Assembly (NCBI RefSeq): GCF_018449775.1
Contig: NZ_JAAVVB010000006.1
Span: 1 to 64,000, forward strand
Reading direction: 5' to 3'
Length of the DNA stretch: 64,000 bases
Source of the DNA: Mucilaginibacter sp. dw_454
GTDB taxonomy: Bacteria > Bacteroidota > Bacteroidia > Sphingobacteriales > Sphingobacteriaceae
The position numbers and the translations under genes were made by a program. The first letter of the stretch is position 1, and every line of letters starts with the position of its first letter. This document shows, in pieces, positions 36,606-46,837 of this stretch. A model generated the notes under the pieces. It was not told the DNA's origin, did no database searches, and worked only from the letters and a program-made list of their open reading frames with translations.

Positions 36606-38525
36606 TTAAAAACGGTAGCGCACAAAAGCTTCCATGGCTTCGTATTCCGCCAGGCCAAGGCGATCATAGCAGCGGGCGGTTTCGCGGTTGCGGTACTCGG
36701 CACGTACCCAGAACTCGCGGGCATCCTCGCCGGGGAATACCGGTCTGTCCTTTTGCGATTGGTGCTTAAAGATAGCGTTACGTTTGCGGATAACCTCTTG
36801 TGGCGACAGTGGTACAGCCATCTCAATCTCATGCGTAGCAAACTCATGCCATGCGCCGCGATACAGCCACAGCCAGCAATCTTTCACCCAGGCTTCAGTC
36901 TTTTTAAGGCGATTTAGAGCCTCCAATATGATATTAAAGCAAACCACATGCGTACCGTGCGGATCGGCAAAATCACCTGCCGCAAAGATCTGTTGCGGTT
37001 TTACCTGTTGTAGCAATTGGATGGTGAGGTTGATGTCTTCCTCGCCGACAGTATTCTTGCGGGTCTTGCCAGTTTCATAAAACGGAAGCGCCATAAAATG
37101 AATATGGTCATCCTGCAAGCCAGCAAATCTTGCGCCGGATATCGCTTCCGTTTTACGAATAAAGCCTTTTACGTTTCTGATAGCGGTGGTGTCCACTTCG
37201 TTAGGTTGTTTGCGCGCCAGAAACTCGCGCATCTCGCTATAAATTGACTGCAACTTGCCGTCGCTCTCGTCAATACTTTTATTAAAGTCGATAGCAAATT
37301 CCATGTACCGTAATACGTCATCGTCCCAAACGGCCGTATTGCCCGATGTTTGGTAAGCTACATGCACATCATGACCCTGATCAACCAAACGAATGAAAGT
37401 ACCACCCATCGAGATCACATCATCGTCCGGATGAGGAGAAAAGATGATCACTTTTTTTACTGCAGGCACTGCGCGCTCGGGGCGTTGCGAATCGTCGGCA
37501 TTGGGCTTTCCACCCGGCCAGCCGGTTATGGTGTGCTGTGCCTGGTTAAAAATATCAATATTGATGTTATATGCCGGGCCTTGTGTTACGGCCAATTGCG
37601 CCATACCATGGTTGTTATAATCATCCTCTGTTAGTTTGAGGATGGGTTTGTTCAACGTGTCGGCCAGCCAAATCACGGCTTTCTTTTTCAGGTCGTTGGT
37701 CCACTCGCAGTCTTTTACCAGCCATGGTGTGTCAAAACGGGTTAGGGCAGATGCCGCACCTTCGTCCAACACAAATTCTACATTGTCTGATAATTGCAGG
37801 TAAGTAGCGGGTACTTCGCCAGAGATTTCATCCTCAACCGCTTTTTTAACAATGGCAGCTTTCTTTTCATTCCAGGCCATCAATATAATTTCGTTGGCTT
37901 TGAAGATGGTACCTATACCCATGGTGATGGCTTTGGTGGGGACATTCTCTTTACCACCAAAATCGCGGGCAGCGTCGCCGCGGGTAAGATCGTCCAGGGT
38001 TACCAGGCGGGTGCCCGAATTAGGTGCCGAACCCGGCTCATTAAAACCGATGTGCCCCGTACGGCCTATACCTAGTATTTGCAGATCAAGGCCGCCCAGC
38101 GCGGTTATTTTTTGTTCGTATTTCAGGCAAAACTGCGCCACATCATTTTGGGCAAGTGTGCCATCGGGTATGTGTATGTTGTTTTTGTCGATGTCGATAT
38201 GATTGAACAGGTTATCGTTCATGAAGGTTACATAGCTTTGGGCCGATGTGGGTTGCATGGGATAATACTCGTCCAGGTTAAAGGTTATTACGTTTTTAAA
38301 ACTTACACCTTCTTGTTTGTGCATACGCACTAATTCTGCATAAACCTTAATAGGTGTTACGCCGGTGGCCAGGCCTAAAATGGCTTGCTCATTATTTTTT
38401 TGTTTAGCGATGATCAAATCGGCAATACGGCGGGCAACTTTTATGGATGCTATTTGCTGATCGGGATAAACCGTAACCGGCAATTTTTCAAAACGGGTCT
38501 CTTCTAAGAGATTTAATCGGGCCAT
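36606..38525 (-). CDS. nagB: Glucosamine-6-phosphate deaminase fused to PIG-L/LmbE deacetylase
   Basis: This 639-aa cytoplasmic fusion has two parts. Residues about 1-270 are NagB-like, with LGLATGVTPIKVY, NLDEYYP and the active-site LGIGRTGHIGFNEPGS; NagB converts GlcN-6-P to fructose-6-P plus ammonia. Residues about 365-600 are a PIG-L/LmbE-type zinc deacetylase, with HPDDDVISMGGT and a downstream H(P/G)TH motif in DPHGTHVVCF. Such fusions occur in Bacteroidota. The second domain might supply N-acetyl removal before deamination, but that is inference. No nagA is seen nearby. It lies downstream of SusC/SusD, behind a terminator. Confidence 0.88.
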   Translation of the reverse strand: MARLNLLEETRFEKLPVTVYPDQQIASIKVARRIADLIIAKQKNNEQAILGLATGVTPIKVYAELVRMHKQEGVSFKNVITFNLDEYYPMQPTSAQSYVTFMNDNLFNHIDIDKNNIHIPDGTLAQNDVAQFCLKYEQKITALGGLDLQILGIGRTGHIGFNEPGSAPNSGTRLVTLDDLTRGDAARDFGGKENVPTKAITMGIGTIFKANEIILMAWNEKKAAIVKKAVEDEISGEVPATYLQLSDNVEFVLDEGAASALTRFDTPWLVKDCEWTNDLKKKAVIWLADTLNKPILKLTEDDYNNHGMAQLAVTQGPAYNINIDIFNQAQHTITGWPGGKPNADDSQRPERAVPAVKKVIIFSPHPDDDVISMGGTFIRLVDQGHDVHVAYQTSGNTAVWDDDVLRYMEFAIDFNKSIDESDGKLQSIYSEMREFLARKQPNEVDTTAIRNVKGFIRKTEAISGARFAGLQDDHIHFMALPFYETGKTRKNTVGEEDINLTIQLLQQVKPQQIFAAGDFADPHGTHVVCFNIILEALNRLKKTEAWVKDCWLWLYRGAWHEFATHEIEMAVPLSPQEVIRKRNAIFKHQSQKDRPVFPGEDAREFWVRAEYRNRETARCYDRLGLAEYEAMEAFVRYRF

Positions 38526-38573
38526 AGTTATTCAGCGCAAATAAATTATTTGCTTATTTTAAGATAAAAGGAG

Positions 38574-38607
38574 TAAAAAAAATCCCCGCCGAGAAACCAG
38601 CGGGGAT
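38574..38607 (-). terminator. Rho-independent terminator after susD
   Basis: On the minus strand an 8-bp GC-rich stem (38607-38600 with 38589-38582) is followed by a run of T (complement of the A tract at 38575-38582). It begins 14 bp after the SusD stop and separates SusC/SusD from the NagB/PIG-L gene. Confidence 0.88.
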
Positions 38608-38621
38608 CCATCAATCAAACA

Positions 38622-40235
38622 TCAGTTGGCATCCCACCACACGCGAGACGTCAACAAGTCGCCACCAACAACGGCATTATGTGCTGCGTTGTAGTTTGCT
38701 GTATTCGTTCCCGCCTCTGAAATAGGGTAAGGGAAACGGCGCGGAATAGTTCCGCCAGTATTATTGCCCGGATAAACAACAGGTATTAAAACAGGGAAAC
38801 CGGTTCTTCTCCAGTTTGACCATGCTTCATAAAAATCAAGCATGGTGCAGGTTAAAGTCCAGTATTGGTGATTAATCATTTCCAAGCCATTTGCCTGCAC
38901 ATACGGATGCGCAGCTAAATAGGCATCAGCATCAGTTTTGCTTACTGCCGATGACGGATCATATTCGCCTAAATACATCATCGAAGCTTCAACGCCATTG
39001 TTATAATGATCTGCCGCACTGCCACCTAAACCAAAACGCTCTGCTGCGTCAGCCAATAACAATTCAGACTCGGCATAGGTAAGCACAAATGTCGGTCCGC
39101 CTCTTTTAATCAAATTAGGGGCTGGTGATGAGTAATCCGGAAAGGTAGTGAAGCTTCCATCCTGACGGATATCCTGTCCGGCAATACCGCTGAGGTCCTT
39201 GCCATTAGGCATGCCTTTTTGTGCCGGAGCCGTGGCATTAGCAGCCGGATTTTGAGCCTTAGTATTTTCGTCAACATATAAATTGGTTACCGCAACTTTA
39301 GTCAGGCGTGGGTCGTTATTGGTTTTCAGGAAATCAATAAACGTTTTAGACCAACGGGTGTAATAGTTCTCCTGTCCGCCATCGCCTAATAAAATCTGGC
39401 TGTTACGGTTAATGGTATTACGGCCACCTGCTGCATCGCCCATAAAGGCAGCATCATCAGCGTTGCTGGTCATGGTATTACCTATAGCTTTTTGCACATA
39501 AAGTTTTGCTGTTGCCTGGTCTACTTTACTCAATCGCATAGCAACGCGCAGCAATAAGGTGTTACCAAATCTTTTCCATTTAGCTATATCGCCGCCATAA
39601 TATTTATCACCGCTTGGTTTATCTCCATTTGGATCTAAAGCTGTGGTAGCTTCTGATATTTCCTTCAACAAATCCATGTAAATAGCTTGTTGTTTATCAT
39701 AAACCGGGAAATAGGTTTTGTCATAATAACCAAGTCCGGCTTGCGAATATGGTACGTCGCCATACAAATCAGTTATACGTTCAAAAATAAGCGCTTTCAT
39801 GATGCGTGCAATTTGATGCAGGTTTTTGTATTGTGGCTTGTCGGCAGTTGATTGAACTACGTCGGCAATAGGCCTAACCTGCTCAGGGTATGCGCCGTCG
39901 CCGGCAGTTGGTGTACCCCCTGCGAAGCCCCAATAGGCTGCAGTATAATCAGCGTTTAAAATATATTTATCGCCGGCCCAGTAGCTGATAACCGTTGAAA
40001 AGCCCTGCATCATGGTTGAGCAGTAAATCAGGTTAGCGCGCCAGGTATCATAACTAAAATCTGAACTACCAGAATAGCCTAACTGTGCACTGGTTAACAC
40101 ATAGTTGGGATCGAAGTTGTTTTGGTTGTAAGTGGCAGAATTGGTGTTTATTTTATCAAAATCCTTTCTGCAACCCGTTGTTGAAAGAACCACACCTACC
40201 AAAGCAAGAGCAGTGTATTTAAATATCTTTTTCAT
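38622..40235 (-). CDS. SusD/RagB-like outer-membrane nutrient-binding lipoprotein
   Basis: This 537-aa protein has a lipobox Cys at residue 22 (TTGC). It matches the SusD-like_2 type: an N-terminal NFDPNYVLTSAQLGYSG, the TPR-containing IARIMKALIFERITDLYGDVPYSQAG, and a C-terminal DFYEAWSNWRRTGFP. It sits on the extracellular face of the partner SusC barrel and captures substrate. It starts 29 bp after the SusC stop. With GH20 and NagB nearby the ligand may contain GlcNAc, which is inference. Confidence 0.9.
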   Translation of the reverse strand: MKKIFKYTALALVGVVLSTTGCRKDFDKINTNSATYNQNNFDPNYVLTSAQLGYSGSSDFSYDTWRANLIYCSTMMQGFSTVISYWAGDKYILNADYTAAYWGFAGGTPTAGDGAYPEQVRPIADVVQSTADKPQYKNLHQIARIMKALIFERITDLYGDVPYSQAGLGYYDKTYFPVYDKQQAIYMDLLKEISEATTALDPNGDKPSGDKYYGGDIAKWKRFGNTLLLRVAMRLSKVDQATAKLYVQKAIGNTMTSNADDAAFMGDAAGGRNTINRNSQILLGDGGQENYYTRWSKTFIDFLKTNNDPRLTKVAVTNLYVDENTKAQNPAANATAPAQKGMPNGKDLSGIAGQDIRQDGSFTTFPDYSSPAPNLIKRGGPTFVLTYAESELLLADAAERFGLGGSAADHYNNGVEASMMYLGEYDPSSAVSKTDADAYLAAHPYVQANGLEMINHQYWTLTCTMLDFYEAWSNWRRTGFPVLIPVVYPGNNTGGTIPRRFPYPISEAGTNTANYNAAHNAVVGGDLLTSRVWWDAN

Positions 40236-40264
40236 CTTTAATAAAGATTAGTAGTAGTTAATAA

Positions 40265-43200
40265 TTAGAATTTAACACTCAGGTTTAAACCGTAAGTACG
40301 GGTAGCCGGAACGCCACCTAACTCTAAACCCTCGGCACTGCTGGTGTAATCAGATTCAGGGTCTATGTTGTCAGTCCTTTTCATCAAATAGAACAAGTTA
40401 CGCGCTACAACGCTTAGCGTCAGATTCTTGATTGCTCCGTTTGCCAGATTTACCGGGAAATTGTAACCCAACGTGGCCTGGCGGAATTTGATAAAGGTTG
40501 CGTCCTGAACAAACAGACTGGAAACGTTAGTAGCTACAGACTGGTAGTAAGCAGCAGCTGCAGTACCTAAGGCATCTCTATTAACCAAAGTTGCTTTATG
40601 CAAACCGTAGAAGTATCCATAATAATCGGTTGCAGAGAATATTTTTCCGCCAAATTTTCCGTCAATCATGAATGACAGGTTAAACCTTTTATAGTTAAAC
40701 TGGTTATTCCAACCGGCTATCCATTTAGCGTAAGCCGAGCCATAAGGCTTTAATGCGCCCTGGCCGGGAACATCTGAGATACTTGTTACGGGGGTACCAT
40801 CAGCTTTTAAAATGTGGCCATTGGCATCACGTTTGTAGTCAAGTGCCATGATCTGGTCGGCAGGTAAACCAACAATATCCTGGGTAAAACCATTGCCTGT
40901 ACGCGAAGTACCAATAGGTAATGTAGTTTGTCCGGCTGCTAAAGATATTACCTTGTTGTCATTGATAGATCCGTTGAATGAAGTCGTCCATTGGAAGTCA
41001 CTAAATTTGACAGGTATAGCTGTTACTAAACCTTCAATACCGCGATTTTGTAATTTACCGATGTTAAGTACGGCACCTGCGTAACCAGAGGTAATAGAAG
41101 CCGGTGCGTTAAGGATCTCGTCTTTTGAATTCTTATTATACCAGGTAAAATCAACACTTAAGCGATCACGGAAAAAGCGCATTTCTGTACCAATTTCAAG
41201 TTCTGTTGCTAATGATGCTACCAGGCTGCTGTTTGGAACAGAACCGTTGGCTATAACACCCAACGGGCTACCATTTACTGCACCATTAAAGTTATAAGCC
41301 AATTGGGTTGAATTAGGGTCTGCTGCCTGGCCAACCTGTGCAAAGCCGGCGCGAATTTTACCAAAGCTCAACCAATCGTTTTGTACAAATTCAGAGAATA
41401 CAAATGAACCGTTTACTGATGGATATAGTTTGTTTAACGGATTATTCACTCCCGGGGTGGCCAGGGTAGAATACCAGTCGTTACGAACCGAGCCGGTTAA
41501 GTAAAGGTAATTTTTATAATCAACTTCCAGGGTGCCGTACAAAGATTGAACTTCCTGGTCGATTGGTGTATAAACCAATGGATTTAGCTGCGCGATGTTA
41601 GTAATAACGTATACATTTGGTACAAGGAAGTTATTACCAGAGGTAGTAAATAACTCTGTTTTGGTACGACGATAGCTACCGCCAATATTAGGGATGATTG
41701 AAAAATCGTTTATTTTGAATGTCTTACCCAATAAAACGTCGGTATTCAAATCAGAGAAATTGCTGGTGCTTTCTGATAATGAACCTAATGGGCGATAGGC
41801 GGTCCCGGTAGGTACAACCGCGGTAAAGCGGTCATTATAAGCATCTCTGGCAGCACGTGCCTGGATAAAGTAACCATCATCAAAACTATAACGTAGCGTA
41901 GCAGATGATATCAGGCGTTCGCGTTTAGTATTGTTGATAAATTTCTCGGCTGCAAACCAGGGGTTGGTAGCAAAAGTGTTGCCTGAATAGCCATATTCGC
42001 TGCCATCGGCATTGGTGGCTTTCTTTAAAACATTAACGTCAACGCTGGTTGGTAATAAAGCTACGTTGAAGTTGGAGTTGCCCGGCCCATCATTTAAAAA
42101 CGGCCTGTTATGTGCTTGTTCTAAAATATAGTTATTTCTAACGTCAACCGTTAAGTGTTTGGTAACGTTATAGTTGGCCGCAAGGTTGAATGTTTGCCTG
42201 CCTAAGCCTGAATTTGGAGTGATGGCCTGGTTAGCCAGATCGCTTGCTGAAAAACGTACCGACCCGCCGTCAAAGCTTCTGTTTAAAGCAACAGTATTGG
42301 TAGCGGTTTGGCCTGTGCGGTAAAAGTTAGCGATATTGTTTTTTTGAGCGACGTAAGGACGTGCAACACCATCAAACTGTATTACGCTTGAACCATCTAG
42401 CTTGGCACCCCAGCTTGATTGGCCAGATTGAAAAGCACTTAATTGATCTGCTGATTTTACACCATTTGCACCTTGCCCATAAACGTCTTGCCAATGGGTA
42501 GAGTTTATAGCTGTTTCGGCCACAAAGTTTGAGTTAAACTCAATGCCATTACCTTTACCGCTTTTTGTAGTGATCAAAATAACACCTGCTTTACCGCGAT
42601 AGCCATACAATGCGGAAGCAGCCGCGCCTTTTAAAACAGATATGGTTTCAATATCGTCGGGGTTTATATTGCCAATAGCATCACCCATGTCAGACTGGTT
42701 GTCGTACTGTTGACCAGGAGCAGCGTTCGGCTTATTTTCCATGGGCACGCCATTAATTACGTATAGTGGCTGTGAGGTTTGAGTTAAGCTGGATACACCA
42801 CGAATAATAACGTTCGATGATGAGCCCGGGCCACCGGCGGTAGGCGTAACGTTTAAGCCAGCAACTTTACCTTCTAAGGAGTTCATTACGTTTGGCTCGC
42901 GAGCCTGAGTTAATTCTGCGCCTTTAATTTCGGTGACAGAATAACCTAAAACCTTGCGTTCTTTTTTAATGCCCAAGGCGGTTACTACCACTTCGCTTAA
43001 TTGTTTTGAATCTTCGTCCAGTAAAACAGTTAATGAAGCTGGTGTTGTAATGGTAACATCTTTTGAAAGATAACCGATATAGCTAAATGATAGCACATCG
43101 CCAACACTGGCGTTAATAGAAAATTGCCCGTTAACATTGGTTTGCGTACCGGTTGTAGTACCCTTAATAGTGACAGCTACGCCGATAAGCGGTTGGCCGC

Positions 43201-43639
43201 CTGCGTCTCTTACTGAACCCGATATAGTGATAGGGTCGGCTGTTGCGTTAGCGCTTGTTTTAGGCATACTTAGTACCGGCATGCTGGTTTGCGTTTGCGC
43301 AACACCTATAAAATTACCCACCATTTTAAATTGTAGCTGGGTTTGCTGCTGCAATTGCGCAAGTACGGTTGCCAGTTGCTGTTTCTTAACATGCAACGTT
43401 AATGATGGCAGGTTATTTAATATTTGCGCGTCGTAAACAAAGGTTACACTGGCCTGTTGTTCAATGCGTTTAAATATTTGTTTAACACTTTCTTTGTCTG
43501 CATTTAGGCTCATTTCCTGGGCGCGGGTACCCTTTGCCGCCAATAACATGGTGCAACAAACCTGGATTCCAATTATAATTGTAGTAATGCGCATGCATTT
43601 TCGAACTATGGGCAATAATTTGCCGTAAAAATTCTTCAT
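40265..43639 (-). CDS. SusC/RagA TonB-dependent transporter with STN domain
   Basis: This 1124-aa outer-membrane transporter starts with a signal peptide. An STN (secretin/TonB short N-terminal) domain at about residues 40-115 marks it as a signal transducer to a FecR anti-sigma. A CarboxypepD-regulatory-like beta domain (about 135-210, ISGSVRDAGGQPLIGV) follows, then the plug (VTALGIKKERKVLGYS, LYVINGVPMEN) and a 22-strand barrel ending in an aromatic-type strand (GLNLSVKF). It imports the ligand captured by the adjacent SusD protein. The STN domain and the FecR/ECF genes upstream predict substrate-induced expression. Confidence 0.92.
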   Translation of the reverse strand: MKNFYGKLLPIVRKCMRITTIIIGIQVCCTMLLAAKGTRAQEMSLNADKESVKQIFKRIEQQASVTFVYDAQILNNLPSLTLHVKKQQLATVLAQLQQQTQLQFKMVGNFIGVAQTQTSMPVLSMPKTSANATADPITISGSVRDAGGQPLIGVAVTIKGTTTGTQTNVNGQFSINASVGDVLSFSYIGYLSKDVTITTPASLTVLLDEDSKQLSEVVVTALGIKKERKVLGYSVTEIKGAELTQAREPNVMNSLEGKVAGLNVTPTAGGPGSSSNVIIRGVSSLTQTSQPLYVINGVPMENKPNAAPGQQYDNQSDMGDAIGNINPDDIETISVLKGAAASALYGYRGKAGVILITTKSGKGNGIEFNSNFVAETAINSTHWQDVYGQGANGVKSADQLSAFQSGQSSWGAKLDGSSVIQFDGVARPYVAQKNNIANFYRTGQTATNTVALNRSFDGGSVRFSASDLANQAITPNSGLGRQTFNLAANYNVTKHLTVDVRNNYILEQAHNRPFLNDGPGNSNFNVALLPTSVDVNVLKKATNADGSEYGYSGNTFATNPWFAAEKFINNTKRERLISSATLRYSFDDGYFIQARAARDAYNDRFTAVVPTGTAYRPLGSLSESTSNFSDLNTDVLLGKTFKINDFSIIPNIGGSYRRTKTELFTTSGNNFLVPNVYVITNIAQLNPLVYTPIDQEVQSLYGTLEVDYKNYLYLTGSVRNDWYSTLATPGVNNPLNKLYPSVNGSFVFSEFVQNDWLSFGKIRAGFAQVGQAADPNSTQLAYNFNGAVNGSPLGVIANGSVPNSSLVASLATELEIGTEMRFFRDRLSVDFTWYNKNSKDEILNAPASITSGYAGAVLNIGKLQNRGIEGLVTAIPVKFSDFQWTTSFNGSINDNKVISLAAGQTTLPIGTSRTGNGFTQDIVGLPADQIMALDYKRDANGHILKADGTPVTSISDVPGQGALKPYGSAYAKWIAGWNNQFNYKRFNLSFMIDGKFGGKIFSATDYYGYFYGLHKATLVNRDALGTAAAAYYQSVATNVSSLFVQDATFIKFRQATLGYNFPVNLANGAIKNLTLSVVARNLFYLMKRTDNIDPESDYTSSAEGLELGGVPATRTYGLNLSVKF

Positions 43640-43724
43640 ATTTGTATTGGTTTAAATTCATTATTAAACTGAGCCGTTGCTGTTTATGGGTCTCAAGCAT
43701 GTATCCAGCCGGCTAAAACTTACT

Positions 43725-43755
43725 CCGGGGACATTTTATGTTCCCGGTTTTTTCT
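43725..43755 (-). terminator. Hairpin between fecR and susC
   Basis: A 10-bp stem (43725-43734 with 43738-43747) with a 3-nt loop lies 37 bp after the FecR stop. The T-run lies on the plus-strand side (43748-43753), and on the minus strand only a short T stretch follows. It may be a weak terminator that makes SusC depend on its own promoter. Confidence 0.45.
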
Positions 43756-43783
43756 TTTCGTAGCTACTACGAATAAGAAGGGG

Positions 43784-44770
43784 CTATTTTACTACTACTG
43801 TACTGTCATTGGCCATTTTATAATTAAAGTGTTTTGTAAAGCTTAATATCTCCATAATAGTGTCAAGGCGTTGATTGCCTAACTTAATGGATATACGTTC
43901 GTCTAATAATTCTTTATTCTCTACCGTAATTTTGGTGTTGTATTTTTTCTCAATAGCCTTGAATACGTTATTCAGATTTTCTTGGTCAAATACCAAAACA
44001 TCTTTGCACCATAGGTTTACCACGGCTTCGCGCACAGGTTCTTTCATTACAAACTTAGTTGTGGGGTTAACAATTATCTCTTCGCGCGAGGCCAGGAATA
44101 TAGCAGGCTTAGTGGGTTGGCTAGGTATCGTAATACCAACTTTACCCGTAACTACGCTTACTTTGGTAGTGCCTTCGCGCTGGTAAGCGCGTACATCAAA
44201 CGAAGTACCTAAAACAGTAACATTTACACTCTTGGTTCTTACAATAAATGGTTTGTGATTCATGTGCTTTACATCAAAGAAAGCACGGCCTTCCAGCAAC
44301 TCAACTTCGCGCACTTTTGCACCAAATGTTTTTGGATACTTAAATACCGATCCGGTATTTAGCCATACTTTGGTGCCATCGGGTAGCGTAATGCTGATAA
44401 CCTTGTTAATAGGGGCACTTACTATATGCTTTTGTGTAAGGAGTGCTTTTTCATCAGTCGGGCGGAAAATTAAGAAAACGGCCAACAACACTGCGGCTGC
44501 CGAAGCAATTTGTATGATCAGACGTCTTACTTTGCCCTTATTGGTGGCAGGAACGGCCTGTTCGCTCTTCTCGGCCATAATGCGTTTTTGCAGGTCGCGG
44601 AAAATGCGTTGCTTAACCTCGTCTTCAGACTCGGGCGCCGCGGTGTTAACCGTTTCAATCCAACCGTCGTTAGTTTCATCATACCACTGGTGAAGCATTT
44701 GTTTCTCTTCATCAGATGCTGTTCCGGCAAAATATTTTTGCGCCAGCCTTTTTAATTCATTTGTACTCAT
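43784..44770 (-). CDS. FecR-family anti-sigma factor
   Basis: This 328-aa single-pass inner-membrane protein has an N-terminal cytoplasmic anti-sigma segment of about 80 residues, a membrane helix (about residues 87-103), and a periplasmic FecR domain (ISITLPDGTKVWLNTGSVFKYP, GRAFFDVKH, VLGTSFDVRAY). A C-terminal DUF4974-like STN-interacting domain ends it (ISIKLGNQRLDTIMEIL). It holds the ECF sigma factor until the SusC STN domain signals ligand. It lies 133 bp after the sigma gene and 144 bp before SusC. Confidence 0.92.
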   Translation of the reverse strand: MSTNELKRLAQKYFAGTASDEEKQMLHQWYDETNDGWIETVNTAAPESEDEVKQRIFRDLQKRIMAEKSEQAVPATNKGKVRRLIIQIASAAAVLLAVFLIFRPTDEKALLTQKHIVSAPINKVISITLPDGTKVWLNTGSVFKYPKTFGAKVREVELLEGRAFFDVKHMNHKPFIVRTKSVNVTVLGTSFDVRAYQREGTTKVSVVTGKVGITIPSQPTKPAIFLASREEIIVNPTTKFVMKEPVREAVVNLWCKDVLVFDQENLNNVFKAIEKKYNTKITVENKELLDERISIKLGNQRLDTIMEILSFTKHFNYKMANDSTVVVK

Positions 44771-44903
44771 TGCAGACTTTTCTAACCCTATTTAATACTA
44801 TAGAGTATGCCAGGCGCCAAATACCCTCGGTGCAAAATGATTTTTTTTAAAATAAAATGGAGTTAGCTGCAGAATGTGCCGAATTAAGGGGAGGTGTAGC
44901 TAT

Positions 44904-45464
44904 TTAAAAAAGAAAAATGCTAACTGCATTGCCCAAATTGGTACGTATTACACGTAATGCTTTGGTTAAGTGGCCCTCGGCAGTTTTTTGGGAGATGTTG
45001 AGTTGCTCGGCTACGTCAGCCAGAGATTGATCCTGTAGTTTGTTGTATTGAAATACCAGCCGGCATTTTTCAGGAAGTTTGTTAGATAACTGGGTGACGA
45101 TCTCTAAAAGTAATTTATTGTCGATATCTGTTTCGGCGGCTGCTTCCGCAGTGATCATACCGATGATATTTTCGTGCTGTTTGGTTCTTTTATCTTTAGA
45201 TATAAAGCGATATACGGCGTACCGGGTCATGGCCCCCATGTAGCTTTTAAGTGCCTGGATATTCAGTTCGGCACGTTTTTTCCAGATCATTAAAAAAACA
45301 TCCTGAACAATTTCTTCGGCTGCATCAGTATCTTTAAGTAGGCGGTGGGCTTGTACGTAGAGCTTATCCCAATAACGGTTATAAATTTCTGTGAACGCGG
45401 GTTCATTACCGGCTTTTAAAAGCACAACCAGTTCTTCGTCCCCAAGTAAATGAATGTTGCTCAC
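44904..45464 (-). CDS. ECF sigma-70 factor (FecI/RagA-locus type)
   Basis: This 186-aa sigma factor shows region 2 (FTEIYNRYWDKLYVQAHRLLKDTDAAEEIVQDVFLMIW) and region 4 (LPEKCRLVFQYNKLQDQSLADVAEQLNISQKTAEGHLTKAL, a LuxR-like HTH). The start codon is GTG at 45464; no ATG gives a complete region 2. With FecR and the STN-bearing SusC it forms the standard trans-envelope switch of Bacteroidota, and should direct RNA polymerase to the SusC promoter. Its own promoter was not identified. Confidence 0.92.
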   Translation of the reverse strand: MSNIHLLGDEELVVLLKAGNEPAFTEIYNRYWDKLYVQAHRLLKDTDAAEEIVQDVFLMIWKKRAELNIQALKSYMGAMTRYAVYRFISKDKRTKQHENIIGMITAEAAAETDIDNKLLLEIVTQLSNKLPEKCRLVFQYNKLQDQSLADVAEQLNISQKTAEGHLTKALRVIRTNLGNAVSIFLF

Positions 45465-45557
45465 AAATATTTATTTTAAAACGAATATAACATAAATTTA
45501 ACGAACCAAATATCAGCCCATTAAATAAAACTGCAACGCTAAGGTTGTGTGTACCTG

Positions 45558-46769
45558 TTATTTGTTTACCAGGAAATGTACAATGCGGCAGGCGGTGCCA
45601 ATGCTAACCGGATTTTTTTGACTGCTTACCGTAAGCTTTAAAGTGTGCGGCCCACGGGTTAAACCGCTGTCAAATAAAATGTACCATGGTAAGTGGATAA
45701 AGGTACTCCATTGTGTAAACAGGTCAATGTGTTTAACCACACCTCCATCAATTGCGTAATCAACTATACCGGCATCTGCTCCGGAAATTAGGGCCATACC
45801 TACAGCATTTCCATTAAACTTTAAAGTAAGCGATGAGCCGGGTTTGGTTGTTACCAGCATAGGCACTTTTACAAAGCCCGGGCGGGTATCCAATTTGTCT
45901 GATGGTGTCCAGCTTTTATCGAGGGTCCAGTTGGTATCAGGTTGTGCATTGGTTATATCCAGGTAAGTGCCGTTGGTAAAACTGCTTGTATTAAGCATTT
46001 TGATTTTTGAGAGGTCGTGCTTAACAGGTTTGCTTGTTTGCTTATCAGCATTTAATTGATCTGCCAGCAACGTTTTCATCGCCTCAAAATATAGCCGCTG
46101 CCCAAATGGTGCAGGGTGCAGATCCTTAAAATCTTTTTCCCAGCTAAATTCATGGTTGGCCAATTTATCGGCAACAGCTTTAGCTAAATTGATAGATGGT
46201 AAGTTATAATGCCCGGCCACCAGCTCATGATTAGCTACTGATGTAGGCACATTCCCCTTTTTATAAATATTGGTTTTATCCTGATCTGCAAAAGACATCA
46301 TGATGATATCCATGTAAGGATTGCTTTTTAAAGCATGCCTTACAATACCTTCCAGCGATTTTACCTGTGTAAGGCTGTCGGTGCCATTTACCTGGTCGTT
46401 CACTGCGGCTTCAAGAAATAACAAGTCGACTTTTCCCGAGTCCAACACATCACGCTGAAAACGGAATGCATGAGGCAAGCTGCCTAAAGACGGTATGCCT
46501 GCGGCAATGAATTTAAATTTGGTTTTTGGGAACCGGTCTGTAAGGTAACCGCACACTATTTGCCGCCATCCGGGGTTATAAGTGATTGAGCCACCCAGGA
46601 AAGCTACCGTTAACTCTTTTTGTGTATTGATGGCGTACTGCGTGTTAGCCAGGCCGCCACGGGCCGATATATAGTTGCCGAAAGGCAGCGGAGCTTTTTG
46701 TGCCGATGCCTGTACGTAGAAAAGCAAGGTGAGTAATAAACCTGTAAGTATTTTTCTGGTCATCGTCAT
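45558..46769 (-). CDS. SGNH/GDSL hydrolase (secreted)
   Basis: This 403-aa secreted protein has a signal peptide ending near ASA-QK. The SGNH blocks are visible: block I as VAFLGGSIT, block III as LEAAVND, and block V as DLHPAPFG with the catalytic Asp and His. The C-terminal ~150 residues form a jelly-roll-like beta domain. Family members remove acetyl or other esters from glycans. It lies 93 bp upstream of the ECF sigma gene on the same strand, so it may belong to the amino-sugar locus. An ATG two codons downstream is an alternative start. Confidence 0.82.
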   Translation of the reverse strand: MTMTRKILTGLLLTLLFYVQASAQKAPLPFGNYISARGGLANTQYAINTQKELTVAFLGGSITYNPGWRQIVCGYLTDRFPKTKFKFIAAGIPSLGSLPHAFRFQRDVLDSGKVDLLFLEAAVNDQVNGTDSLTQVKSLEGIVRHALKSNPYMDIIMMSFADQDKTNIYKKGNVPTSVANHELVAGHYNLPSINLAKAVADKLANHEFSWEKDFKDLHPAPFGQRLYFEAMKTLLADQLNADKQTSKPVKHDLSKIKMLNTSSFTNGTYLDITNAQPDTNWTLDKSWTPSDKLDTRPGFVKVPMLVTTKPGSSLTLKFNGNAVGMALISGADAGIVDYAIDGGVVKHIDLFTQWSTFIHLPWYILFDSGLTRGPHTLKLTVSSQKNPVSIGTACRIVHFLVNK

Positions 46770-46837
46770 AAAAGGTTAAACGACGGTAAAGTTGTGATAT
46801 TTTAAGGGTTATATATTTACCGTTTTTGGCAACATGA

